From Prorocentrum cordatum (taxonomy: Eukaryota; Sar; Dinophyceae; Prorocentrales; Prorocentraceae), in NCBI GenBank assembly GCA_963575745.1, contig CAUYUJ010001292.1:180001-222500 (forward strand): a stretch of 42,500 bases of DNA, in the 5' to 3' direction. Of the stretch, positions 9,661-18,901 are shown piece after piece. The first letter of the stretch is position 1. Each line of letters opens with the position of its first letter. Made by a program: the position numbers and the translations under genes. Below the pieces are notes generated by a model that saw nothing but the letters and a program-made list of their open reading frames with translations, was not told the origin of the DNA and did no database searches.

Positions 9661-10264
9661 GCCCCTGGACGGAACCATCTCGGTTCTTTGGTGGGGCCAC
9701 TCGGCGGCCCTGCTGTGGCCTTGTTGGGCCGTCTTGAGGCTCTTAGGGCCACCTCGATGCCAACTCGAATAACTTTGTGTGCCACCTGGGTGTATGTTGG
9801 GGCCGAGTTTGGCAATATCGGGGGCACTTTAGGGACCCATAATTAGGGCTATACGGTCACCGTGGGATTATCTCGGGCAAGCTTGTTTGTTTGTTTGCTC
9901 TCTTGGAGCGTTTGGGGGTTAGTCTTGAAGCAATATCTGGACACCTCTGGAGCAGAACACGCGACAGGCAACACAGCAACTAAGCAGCTTGAGTAAAAGT
10001 ACGCTCTTTTATTTATGTTTTTTCGCCAATGTGGGAGCCTCGTGGGGCCCTCTTGGTGTCCCCTGGAGGCCCAAGTAGGCCCGTCTTGGAGGAATGTTGG
10101 GGCCGTAATTCTTAGTCCGTCTTGGTTTTTCGGAGCCCTGTGAGAGTCCCTTAAGCCCTGGAGCACAAGAGGGGGAAGCCACAAGAGAGACCGGCAAGAC
10201 AGCACACTGGCAACCATGACTCGCAGCCTGGCGCCCGCTGAGGGGGCTGGTTGACTTCGCAAAG

Positions 10265-10594
10265 GTGGACCCCGCATACGTGAGGCCCGAGCGGCCAGCT
10301 GGTGTGAAAAGGCACACGCGAGGCCTCCTCAGGGAGATGGCGCACGCGGCAATGAGGCGGCTGGGTGGCCGGGCCACCTGCCCCGAGGTGCTCGAGTGCT
10401 GCCGGATGGACCCTTTTGTCAGGCAGCAGTTCTGGGAGCACCTCAACCACCATGCCACGAAGGTGCACAGCACCACGAAGGAGCTTGAGTCTTGGGAGGC
10501 CACGATGACCACGAACGTCCGCCAATACTTCAGAGCGACTGGACTGAGGAAGGGGAGACACGCGCTATGGGATCTACCCTCCAGCGTACCTTAA
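10265..10594 (+). CDS. Terminal exon, winged-helix-like (hypothetical)
   Basis: Follows the acceptor CGCAAAG at 10264 and ends in a stop at 10592-10594. It codes for about 109 residues: PAGVKRHTRGLLREMAHAAM, RRLGGRATCPEVLECC, FVRQQFWEHLNHH and a final WEATMTTNVRQYFRATG to HALWDL. The order of three helices followed by a Trp-containing strand-like tail is reminiscent of winged-helix domains such as HARE-HTH; this is inference from pattern only. Together with the SANT exon it would suit a chromatin or transcription protein. The 3' UTR and polyadenylation signal are not recognised. Confidence 0.5.
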   Translation: MDPAYVRPERPAGVKRHTRGLLREMAHAAMRRLGGRATCPEVLECCRMDPFVRQQFWEHLNHHATKVHSTTKELESWEATMTTNVRQYFRATGLRKGRHALWDLPSSVP

Positions 10595-10965
10595 CCAAGC
10601 GCATTCTTGGAGACACTCGTAGTTGCACATCCTCGGTTCAAAGGTGCTTTTTGAGGAGGTTCGTGTGTTTGCGTGTTCTCTTGTTCGTGGCCCGTAGCTG
10701 TGTTCTGGGTGACATCGCCGCGTTGGAGCTAGCTTGTCATCGTGCTGCTGAGTCCGCTCCCATTCCTCCCCTCCAGCTGGACAAAACATGTGTGTGTGTG
10801 TTCTCTAGACAGTTCTTCCTCATTTGTCCATATTCCTTCTTCTCCCTCGTTTTTCTTCGTTTCTCTCTTCCCTTGCCCATTTTTTGTTTTGTCGGGTTGC
10901 CCTGATTTTGGGCCGCGTGCCCTCGCCACTTTCCTCCTCTCTCAACCATTCCTCTTCCTCTTTCT
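10595..10965. other. No gene seen; pyrimidine-rich towards the 3' side
   Basis: From about 10820 the plus strand becomes T/C-rich (CTTCTCCCTCGTTTTTC type) and stays so, apart from the family A element, until about 11440, just before the PAS exon. No repeat family match. Confidence 0.4.
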
Positions 10966-11129
10966 CAAGGGCGCCCTCGAGGGCGCGAAGTTATTCGCGC
11001 TTCTCGCTTCGCGTTTCGGCTCCGATTCCTCCTCCTCCTCCTCTTCTCCCCTTGTAGGCGGCGCGAGAGCGCGAAGTTATTCGCACTTCGCTCTTCGCGC
11101 AGCGCGAAGCGCGAAGTTGGGAGCCCTTG
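10966..11129. mobile_element. MITE family A, copy 2 (164 bp, 5-bp TSD)
   Basis: Same termini as copy 1 (CAAGGGCGCCC and GGGAGCCCTTG) and the same 164-bp length. It is bounded by TTTCT at 10961-10965 and 11130-11134. Differences from copy 1 are substitutions and replacement of the central CTCATCTTTCTCTTC by a CCTCCTCC run. It sits in the pyrimidine-rich stretch upstream of the PAS exon. Confidence 0.9.
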
Positions 11130-11444
11130 TTTCTGCGCCTCCTCGTCTTCCTGCTCTCTTCACCTGCACGCCTTCTCCTCCCCGCTCCCCGCTTGCCCTA
11201 TCTCCTCGCCGTCCTCCTCCTTTCCCCTCCTCTTCCTCCTCATTTCCTCTCCTCTTCCTCCTCCTTTCCCTTCCTCTTCCTTGTACTTGTACTCCTCATC
11301 CTCCCTCCTCCTCCTCCTCCCTCCTCCTTGTTCTTGTCGTCCCCCCCTCCCCTCCTCTTCCTCCTTTCCCTCTCCTTCAACCCTTCGTCCTTCCCTTCTC
11401 TTCCTTCCCTTCTCCTCGTCCTCCTCCTCCCCGTCGCGGCTGCC
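11130..11444. repeat. Polypyrimidine (CTC/TCCT)n stretch before the PAS exon
   Basis: About 300 bp of nearly uninterrupted C and T on the plus strand, with short CTCCTC runs. It ends directly at the inferred AG acceptor of the PAS exon and could act as a long polypyrimidine tract. Confidence 0.8.
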
Positions 11445-11579
11445 AAGCAAGCAGCGGCTGCACGAGCGAGGCGTCTGATCGACTCCGCGTATGCCCCCGT
11501 CATCGGCATCGACAGGAAGGGTGCCGTGGTGGAGTGGAACCAGGGCGCCGCGGACGTCACCGGATGGGAGCAGGAAGAG
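11445..11579 (+). CDS. PAS domain protein, exon carrying N-terminal half of the domain
   Basis: The frame reads RARRLIDSAYAPVIGIDRKG then AVVEWNQGAADVTGWEQEE. This is the classic PAS start: a helix, the APVIGID strand, a turn with RKGAVVEWN, and the G-W/Y-x-x-E-E end. PAS domains are sensory or protein-interaction modules in kinases and regulators. Coding sense stops at GAAGAG (11574-11579); the following GCGTCC fits a GC-type donor. The 5' edge is one of several AG sites at 11440-11450. The other half of the domain is found in phase at 15855-15944. No LOV-type GRNCRFLQ motif is present, so flavin binding is not indicated. Confidence 0.8.
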
Positions 11580-11604
11580 GCGTCCCGCCTCTCGACGATA
11601 ACGA

Positions 11605-11643
<39 letters not shown>

Positions 11644-12130
11644 GTGTGGCACGACGTCAGTGACAGCACGGCGTCAGTGGGGCGGCTGAGGTGGAGGGCA
11701 GCCGAGGAGGAGGAGGAGGAGGAGGAGGAGGAGGAGGAGGAGGAGCCGGGTTGGGGCGGGGAGGAGGGAGGAGCAAAGAGGCGCAAGGAGGAGTGCGGAG
11801 GAGCGTGGAGAGGGAGGAGGGCAAGGAGCAGAAGGGCAAGCTAGGCAGGAGCACAAGCGTCTGGCCTGACGTCCTGTCCTACCCCTCCCTCCCATCCTTT
11901 TCCATTGCGTAGATCTTCTTTCTATTCGCACAGCCGGGCAATGACCCCGAGAGAGTACGCGATGCATGGTATAGCACGGCATAGCATGGTATCGCGTCGA
12001 GAACACGACTCATGTCGACAACAAGGCCAGAGGGAAACCGGACACACACACAGGACGGGAAATGCACATGGACGGCGCGGAAAGCGGGAAGCGTGAAATA
12101 AGGTCACCAAAACCGCGGACATGAGACCAG

Positions 12131-12275
12131 CGTGCAATGGGAGCACGGCTTGGAATGACCCGAAGCGCGGAAGCGAAGCCAAGCTGCAGCAGGAGCACGA
12201 TTTGGACAAACCGAAACAGTGGAGTGAGGTCAGCGCTACAACGGGAACGTGATTTTGAAGGACTGGGAGTGGTAG
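12131..12275 (+). repeat. Degenerate ~53-bp tandem repeat, about 3 units
   Basis: Units share AGCGTGCAATGGGAGCACG, AGCTGCAGCAGGAGCACG and AGCGCTACAACGGGAACGTG, each followed by a GATTTGGA or GGCTTGGA block. Diverged, non-coding. The rest of 11850-12480 shows nothing else I can name. Confidence 0.45.
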
Positions 12276-12480
12276 CATGTGAGTGTGAACGAGAACTGGT
12301 GCATCTGTGATCCGCCTAGCCGCAGCGTAGCCGCAGCGACTGGCTAGTCGCCGGCCTCGAGGGGCCAACGCGCTCAGGATCTAGCCTCCTCCACCGCCCT
12401 CCTGCGCTCCCGATCCCATTCAACCGCCGAGTGGGCGGACGGACATTCGCGTAGGCGTGTAGCTCGACCAGGGCCTAGTA

Positions 12481-12650
12481 CCCAGACCCCCTTGGGCAAT
12501 TGACAAAAATCATGACGGGAGGTTCTTCCGTATCTTTCGGCCTCTGGGGGCCCTTTTGACGGGCCTCGGGACCGTCAGCAAAACGACTCAGGATGAGAAG
12601 CGGGTCCAGGGGAATGGGCCCAGACCTGCAGGGGTCGACGCAACGAGAGC
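12481..12650. mobile_element. MITE family C, degenerate fragment
   Basis: Starts CCCAGACCCC, followed by AAAATCATGACGGGAGG, TATCTTTCGGCCTCTGGGGG, CCTCGGGACCGTCAGCAAAA, ACTCAGGATGAGAAG and CAGGGGAATGGG, in the same order as 6750-6933. The right terminus is not preserved. Confidence 0.65.
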
Positions 12651-12848
12651 CTCCTGGCGTCGGGGGTCTGGGCGTGGGGGCGGCAGCCCTGCACGGGTGC
12701 ACGCTGGCGGGCCATGCAGATGGGCCATCGCCCGCGGGCCCCGCCCCGGGCCGGACAGCGGGCCCCCACCCGGCCCAGGCCCCACCAGAGCGGGAGCCCA
12801 CCAGCTTCTCGTGCAGCCAGGAGGCCTCTCCACCCTCGAGGCCTCTAA

Positions 12849-13029
12849 TGATGGGCCTGCTTTCCACCACCACCACCACAAGTTGGAGGGGGGAAGGAGG
12901 AGGACGAGGAGGAGGAGGAGGAGCAGGAGGAGGAGGAGGAGGAGGAGGAGGAGGAGGAGGAGGAGGAGGAGGAGGAGGACCCCCTCCTCCTCCAACTTAT
13001 GGTAGTGGCGGTGGAAGACAGGCCCGTCA
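12849..13029. mobile_element. Microsatellite-cored MITE, family F, copy 2
   Basis: A 181-bp element homologous to 762-928. The left end is TGATGGGCCTGCTTTCCACC, continuing to ACAAGTTGGAGGG; the right end is its imperfect inverse, ending GGCCCGTCA. The core at about 12897-12978 is (GGA)n with one GCA. It is flanked by TCTAA at 12844-12848 and 13030-13034, a 5-bp target-site duplication different from that of copy 1. It lies inside the PAS intron. Confidence 0.85.
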
Positions 13030-13289
13030 TCTAAGCCCAGACAGCACCGTACGGGTCCAGCGCCGCGGGTTGGAGGCACCTACGGGGCCTCGACCGCGGG
13101 GTCTGGAGCCCAGGGTGGCCCGAGCTCCTGCAGGCTCCGGCGAGGCCCTTCCCTGGGGAGACCCATTGGCGGGTGCTCGTCAGAGACTGCGTCAGCATCA
13201 CATTTGACCGCCGGGTGCCCTTGAGACGGGGATCCCCGACGGTTCCCTCGGAGTTCCTCCGGATTACCTTGGGCTGCTCTGGGCCTCGT

Positions 13290-14895
13290 CATGTTTCCTG
13301 AAAGATCCCTGAGAATTCCCCAGGGGGTCCTGAAGGTATCCTACGGTCTTCCTGTGAATTCACTACGGGCTCCTGAGGGTTCCGCAAGGATCCCTGAGGA
13401 CTCCTTGCTGAGCTTCCCTCAGGGTCCCCGAGGGGTTCATGTGGATTCCCGCTGTGTTCTGAAGGTTCCCTAGGGGTTCCGAGGATTCCCGAGGGTTCCA
13501 TTCGGGTTTGTGAGGATTCTTCAAGATTCCCCAAGGATTCATCAGGATCCCTTCGGGATTCCGGAGGATTACTCGCAGATGCCTCAGGACCCTTCGTGGT
13601 TTCTGACGATTCCTGAAGGCTTCCGGCGGTGTCCTTAAGGATTCCTGAGGATTGGATTGCTTGGGGTTTCTTGAGGATTCCCGAGGGGGTCCGGAGGATT
13701 CTTTCGGGAGTCATGAGGATTTCTTGGGAGCTCCTGAGTATTCCCTAGGGTTTTTTTTGATGATCCTCCATGGGTTCCAGAGGATTCCTTTCTGTGTTCC
13801 TGAGGTTTCCCGAAGGACTCCCGAAGATGCCCTAGAGATTCCTCAGGATCCCGTATGGGGTCCTGAGTTGTCCCTAAGGATTCCGGAGAATTCCCCAAGG
13901 GATTCCTGAGATTCTTGGGGGGGTCCTGGGGATTCCCAAGGGGGTCCTGATGATCCCCTGGGTTTTTCTAAGGATCCCCTAGGGCTTCCTGCGGATCCCC
14001 GAAGGATTTCGGAAGTGGTTCTGGAGGGTTCCCTTGTGACATCCTGAATCTTCCCTCGGGATTCCGGAGGATTCCCGAGGGACTCCTGAGTGTTCCTTAG
14101 GGGGCCCTGAGGAACCATGAAGGAGTCTTCCGGATTGCTGCAGGATTCTTCAGGGTTCCTTTGGTTCCGTCAGACATCCGAAAGAATCCGCAGGGAGCTT
14201 CGCGGATCTTCAGGGTCCCCCAGGGATCCTCAGGGCTCCTCAGGGTTCTTCAGGGGCCCTCAGGAATCCGCGGGGATCCTCAGGGTCCCTCAGGTCCTTC
14301 AGAGATCCTCGGGGGTCCTCAGGGCCCCTCAGGGATCATCGGGGCGCCTAGCGCATCCTCAGAGATCTTCAGGGTACCTCAGTGTTCCCCAGGGTCGCTC
14401 AGGGATCCTCAGGGTTTCGCATGGTTCTGCAAGGATCCCCAGGGATCTTCAGGGGTCTTCAGGGATCCTCAGGGATCCGATCTTCAGGGTTCACCAGGGG
14501 TCCTCAGGTGAGGATCATCAGGGCCCCTCAGGGATCATCGGGGCGCCGTAATTACGGGTCCTCAAGGGTCCTCAGAGATCCTCAGGGCTCTTCGGGGCTC
14601 TTCAGGGTTCCTCAGGGTCTTTCTGGAATCCCCAGGGTTGTTCATGGTTCTCCAAGGATCCCTAGGAATCCTCGAGGGTCCTCAGGGATCCTCAGGGTTT
14701 CTCTGGGATCCTCAGGCGAGGAATCTTGGGGATCCTCAGGGATCTTCAGGGGTACTCAGGGATCCTCAGGTCACGATCCTCAGGGATCCTCAGGTGAGGA
14801 TCCTCAGGGGTCTTTGGGAGTCTTAGGTGAGGATCCTCAGGTGAGGACCGTCAGTGATCTGCAGAGGTCCTCAGGGCTCCTCAGGTGAAGGTCCT
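13290..14895. repeat. 1.6-kb minisatellite that switches orientation near 14,130
   Basis: The left part (13290 to about 14110) consists of degenerate 12-15-bp units of CCTGAGGATTCC type. The right part (about 14150-14895) consists of GGATCCTCAGG units, which are the inverse complement. The two halves thus form a large imperfect inverted repeat. Translated, the minus strand of the left half and the plus strand of the right half both give Pro-Gln-Gly/Glu-Ser-Ser-Gly repeats. The right half is more homogeneous. No start, domain or ending suggests a real gene. Confidence 0.85.
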
Positions 14896-15009
14896 CAGGG
14901 GTTACAGAACCACCCCAAAAGACATCATTCGACGTTTTGCCAAAGCCTCAACATGCAAGGGGGCATCTTGTCGGATATGTCCTCCCTCGCCCTCCTCCAT
15001 GCCCTCATC

Positions 15010-15290
15010 CTCCTCATCGTATTCCTTCTCCTCCTCCTCCTCCTCCTCCTCCTCCTCCTCTTGTTCCCCCTCCTTCTCCTGTAAACCTCCACTCCCCCTC
15101 TTCCTCTTCTTCCCCCTCCTTTTCTGCCCCCCTGTCCCTTCCGTGTTCTCCCCCTTTCCCTCCGTCCCTCCTCCTTCTGCTCCTTCCGCCCTTCTTCTCC
15201 CATCCCTCTCGCCATCTTTCTCCCCTCCCCAGCGTCTGCCGCCTCCTCCTTCTCCTCCTCCTCCTCCTTCTCCTCACCCCCTTCCCATGG
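15010..15290. repeat. (CTC)n/(CCT)n polypyrimidine tract
   Basis: Almost pure C/T on the plus strand with CTC triplets at 15018-15062 and 15238-15275. Nothing coding; sequence 15300-15840 between it and the PAS exon shows no supported feature. Confidence 0.85.
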
Positions 15291-15854
15291 AAGCGGTGAG
15301 CAAGCTTGCTCTGTGCTGGTGCACCTTCAAAGCCCTTTCGGGAGCCTGGGCCACCAGTAATCGTATGCATGTGGTGGCGGGCTCTAGAGCGTGCTCCTTG
15401 GGTCGATCTGGCGACGTACATCACATCACATTGTCCTTAACGTGTCCTCATGTTGTTGGGGTTGGTTGCTGACCCTCAGTGTCCCCTGAGTGGTGATGTG
15501 TTCGTTTGTTTGGGTCTGGTGGATGTTGCCGCGCCAGCAGGGTCAGCAATCGCTCAGCTATGTTGTTCGCTCGTGCGCCATCGCCTTTGCACGTACCATG
15601 CCACGAAAGGGGAGACCGCCCTGCCCCATTCACGTTTACGTAACTGCACCCGCTGCCGCCCGCTTCCACTCACTCGCTATCCAGCGGCTGCGAGAGGCGA
15701 AGGTGGACAAAGACTCCTTATGGGACGCTCACTCCTCTCCTTTCCCATCCTCCTCCTCCCTTTCCTCTCCTCGTTCTCCTCCTCCGCCTTCTCCCCCTTT
15801 CACTTCTCCCCCCCACCCTCTCCCGCCTGGTCCCTCATTTTCCCCGTCCCGAAG

Positions 15855-15944
15855 GTGGCTGGAAAGCACTTCGTCAACGAGCTGGTGGACAGCGCCACGA
15901 GGGACTACGCCAAGCGCGTCCTGGGGGCCGCCTGCAAGGGCCAG
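15855..15944 (+). CDS. PAS domain protein, exon carrying C-terminal half of the domain
   Basis: Thirty codons reading VAGKHFVNELVDSATRDYAK and RVLGAACKGQ. This matches what follows the E-E position in PAS domains (V-x-G-K-x-x-V-x-E-x-V, an R-containing helix, V-L-x-x-A-x-x-G). It begins after the acceptor CCGAAG and its frame is in phase with the exon ending at 11579. The 3' edge is proposed at CAG followed by GAGAGA, which would be a GA-type donor; the frame otherwise stays open to 15984. The final strands of the PAS fold should lie in a further exon that I could not find in the window. Confidence 0.7.
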
Positions 15945-16084
15945 GAGAGAAGGGCTGGACAAGGGGGGCCCATGGCTTCCCCCTAAACCCGTTCGGCGAC
16001 TAGACTGTCCCCAGATGCCCCCCCTCGCATCGTGAGCAACACCGCGGCGGAACGATGTTGGTTCTTCTGGGCTTCTCGGCAAAA

Positions 16085-16205
16085 AAATGGAGCAGGCGGT
16101 TTGGAGATTCGTTCTGCCTCTGGGGGCCCTCGCTGGGCCTCGGGAGCGTCAGAAAAAGATCCAGGAGGAAAAACCAGCCCTGGGGAAATGGTCTGGACCT
16201 CCAGC
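16085..16205. mobile_element. MITE family C, degenerate fragment
   Basis: Blocks TTCTGCCTCTGGGGGCCCTC, GGGCCTCGGGAGCGTCAGAA, ATCCAGGAGGAAAAACCAG and CCCTGGGGAAATGG keep the family C order but both termini are lost. Confidence 0.5.
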
Positions 16206-16261
16206 CCACGCATCGAAAAAAATGGAGCAGCAGAACACCATACCTGGTTCGCTGATCATGA

Positions 16262-16515
16262 CAATCCGTGAAACTCTTGCAACATTCACGCGGCGCTAAG
16301 GCGAGAGCCACATTTTGAAAAGGAGCCGCCCTTGCAAATGTTGGAACATAAAATACGTTGGAACATAACATGCGCGGCGCTGAGGCGAGAGCCACATTTT
16401 TCAACGGACGCCATCATTCGGTTAAACTTTTGCAACTGTTTGAAACGAATGTGCGCAGCGCTCAGGCGAGAGCAACATTTTGAAAACGGGCCGCCCTCCA
16501 TATGTGAAACTGCCG
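16262..16515 (+). repeat. Tandem array of the ~83-bp repeat (family D), array 2
   Basis: About three diverged units with AATCCGTGAAACTCTTGCAA, GCGCGGCGCTAAGGCGAG, GCCACATTTTGAAAA and GCCGCCCT blocks, matching the array at 2659-3010. One unit contains a small internal duplication of GTTGGAACATAA. Confidence 0.7.
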
Positions 16516-16636
16516 CCATGTTGTAAGCTTCAGGGGCATATATGGTGAGGATGCCCCAGGCGAAACGCCACGCCAGGCCCGCCCTAAAAAATTGGCCTCG
16601 GGGTGCGACAGGGAGAAGTTATTCACAAGGAAAGGA

Positions 16637-16673
16637 ATGGATGAGGAGGAGGTGGAGGAGAAGGAGGAGGAGC

Positions 16674-16707
<34 letters not shown>

Positions 16708-17335
16708 AGAGCAGGAAGAGGAGGACGACGATGAGGAGGAGGAAGCGGAGGAGCAGGAGGAGGAGGAGGAGGAGGAGGAGGAGGAGGAGGAGGAGGAGCG
16801 GGCGAGAAGGGGGAGGAGGAGTGGCAGGTGGGGGAGGCAGGGGGGCAGAGCGGACGAGGGCGAAGGGCAGAGTGAGGATGTGGGCGAGGGCGGAGAGGAG
16901 CAGCAAGAGGAGGGATACCCAGCTGGTGATGACGAGGGCGAGCATCAGCAGGAGGACAAGGAGGACGGCGGGTCCAACTGGCCGAGTGGCAGTGGCGGAA
17001 GAGTGGGAGGGAGGGAACAGAAGGATGATGACAAGCAGGAGCATCAGGAGGGCGAGGAGGCAAGTGCAAAGGAGCGCGTGGAGGCATGAGAGGAGGTAGA
17101 AAAAACGGGGGACCGATGAGGATCAGGAGGGGATGAGGGGTATAATGAAGAGCATCAGCATCAGCAGGATAAGCAGCACCAGCAGCAGCGGCAGGGTAAT
17201 CTAGAAGAGCAGTAGCAGGATAACCACCACCAGGAGGAGGTAGAGGAGGAGGAGGAGGAGGAGGACGAGGAGGAGGGAGGAGGAGGAGGAGGAGGAGGAG
17301 GAGGAGGAGCAGCAGGAGCATATGGAGGAGCAGCA
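16637..17335. repeat. Homopurine GAG/CAG-rich tract
   Basis: Starts with GAGGAGGTGGAGGAG, passes through (GAGCAG)n and (GAGGAG)n, becomes less regular at 16900-17220 and returns to (GGA)n at 17240-17310. Frames give poly-Glu or poly-Arg on the plus strand and poly-Leu on the minus strand. The 165-codon Glu-rich frame from 16592 is probably repeat-driven. 17340-17820 shows no supported feature. Confidence 0.8.
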
Positions 17336-17828
17336 CGTACAGGAACAGGAGTAACAGTATGAGAGGGAGGAACGAGAGGACGAAGCGCAGAACTGTCATT
17401 GGCACCGTATTCTTATTGTAGATAACTCGCGCGCTGCTGCTGGCTGCGGCTACACTGTCTCAGCGCTACCCGTTTGTTCCTTACGATCGCCACGCCAACG
17501 CAGGCCTCTGACGGATTGTTTCCTTCAGTCTGCAGGCCCTAGATGTCTCGACCCCCTCCCATGGAACAGTTTTTCATCTCAGCTTCGTTTTGTGATGACT
17601 TCGGGGCCCAGAGACGTCGGCGGTCTTGAACGGGGAGGGGGACGAGCAGCAAGTCTCCCGCCAGACTCAAAACGAACTAGCAGCAACAGACACAGCCGGA
17701 ACTCGCACCGTGGACCCCCACCTCGGCAGCGCACCGAGCGGCCGCGCAGGAATGGCCGATCCCCTCCCTCCGGTGGCACGCGAGCCAGCAAGGGGGGCTC
17801 CTCGCAGAGGCCGGAGCGCATTCTGGTG

Positions 17829-18053
17829 CGGTCGGAAGTTTCGGTATGTCGTGTCGCTCCGCTGGCTCTGGCCCACCACGCCTCGGCACGACACGCTGCC
17901 CACATCCGGGCCCGCAGGCGCCTATGCGTCCCGAGCTCTCCCGAGGCTCCCGCCCCGGCGGAGCGGAGCGACACGCCTCTACTCCCGGTCGCAAAGCATG
18001 GCGTGCCGCCGGGGCCGCCGCGGCGACACGCTGAGCAGAAGTTCCCGACCGTA
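17829..18053. mobile_element. TIR element family E, copy 2
   Basis: A roughly 225-bp element. The left end is GCGGTCGGAAGTTTCGG followed by TGTCGTGTCGCTCCGC; the right end is GCGGCGACACGCTGAGCAG followed by AAGTTCCCGACCGTA. These are imperfect inverse complements over about 36 bp. The interior GGCGGAGCGGAGCGACACGC and CCCACCACGCCTCGGCACG are shared with copies at 3660-4070 and 18206-18405. It is the uninterrupted reference for the nested insertion at 3747-3927. No clear target duplication. Confidence 0.65.
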
Positions 18054-18205
18054 TGCTTCTACCCCTCTTGCGGGCTTTCGCTGTGGCTCTTGCCAGGCCT
18101 GCTCCGACTCGCGGCTCTCGCCGGCCGTCCGGCAGTCGTCGACGTTGCGGCGACCCCCGCGCTGGCGTTCTAGCCTGCACGTCGCCCGCGGCTCGGAATC
18201 GGCCT

Positions 18206-18405
18206 ACGGTTGGGAACTTTTGCACAGCATGTCGCTCCGCCAGCTCTGGCCCCCTGCGCTTCGGCGCGACACGCTATCCACTTCGCGGTCTAGCGGCGTC
18301 CACGTCCCCAGACTTTCCCATCCTTCCGCCCCGCGGAGCGGAGCGACACGCTATCCGGTCGCAAGGCATGGCGTGTCGCTTGGGCCACGCCATCGGGAAG
18401 CCACG
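18206..18405. mobile_element. TIR element family E, copy 3 (right end lost)
   Basis: Starts TACGGTTGGGAACTTTTGC, then CAGCATGTCGCTCCGCCAG, and carries CGCGGAGCGGAGCGACACG and GGTCGCAAGGCATGGCGTG as in copy 2. The right terminus AAGTTCCCGACCGTA is missing. Confidence 0.55.
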
Positions 18406-18732
18406 GCCGCTCAAGGTTGAACGATCCACGCGGTGTCAGACACCAACGCCGAAGCCGTCACGACACGAGCCCCCCGTAGGTCGTGAACTCTGGGTCAAGG
18501 GGCGCGCAAGAGCAGGGCAGGGCAGTCACAGGGGACGGTTGATCGCGAGCCTCAGGGCACTCTATGGATCCACACCAGCCCTTTGGGGCTCCTCCTCCTG
18601 TGAGGAGGCCCTCATTGAGAGGCTCCCACTTCCAGCTTGGACGCTTCTGGCTGCCAGCGTGGGGCATGCATAGCGCACAGCCCGAGGGCTGGCACGCCTC
18701 TCGGCGGGGGGCGCCGCGACACCCCAGCCCCT

Positions 18733-18901
18733 TGGAGGGTTCCTCCGAGGGGCTTAGGCGACCCGTACTCCTCCTTCCTCCTCCTCCTCTTCCTCCTCCT
18801 CCTCCCTCTCCCCCTCCCCCTCCTCCTCCTCCTCCTCCTCCTCCTCCTCCTCCTCCTCCTCCTCCTCGGGTCGCCTGCGGCCCCGGGGGAAGCCGTGCAC
18901 G
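18733..18901. mobile_element. Microsatellite-cored MITE, family E', copy 2
   Basis: A 169-bp element matching 3747-3927. The left arm runs TGGAGGGTTCCTCC to GGCGACCCG, the core is (CCT)n at about 18770-18866, and the right arm runs CGGGTCGCC to GGGGGAAGCCGTGCACG. The direct repeat GCCCCT is present at 18727-18732 and 18902-18907. Sequence upstream (18690-18726) resembles family E, so this copy may also sit in an E-type repeat. Confidence 0.75.

Larger units (their letters stand above)
11580..15854 (+). other. 4,275-bp GC-AG intron splitting the PAS domain
   Basis: Begins GCGTCC and ends TCCCGAAG. It contains (GAC)n at about 11597-11642, (GGA)n at about 11703-11745, a short tandem repeat at 12131-12275, a family C fragment, a microsatellite-cored element, a 1.6-kb minisatellite and a 280-bp (CTC)n tract. 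The splice is inferred from protein continuity (phase 0, EE joined to VAGK); GC donors are known in dinoflagellates. Confidence 0.65.

Noticed and set aside
16592-17089. Glu/Gln-rich protein frame of 165 codons
   Set aside because: Driven by GAG/CAG triplets; alternative frames are as long and no splice or start context supports it.
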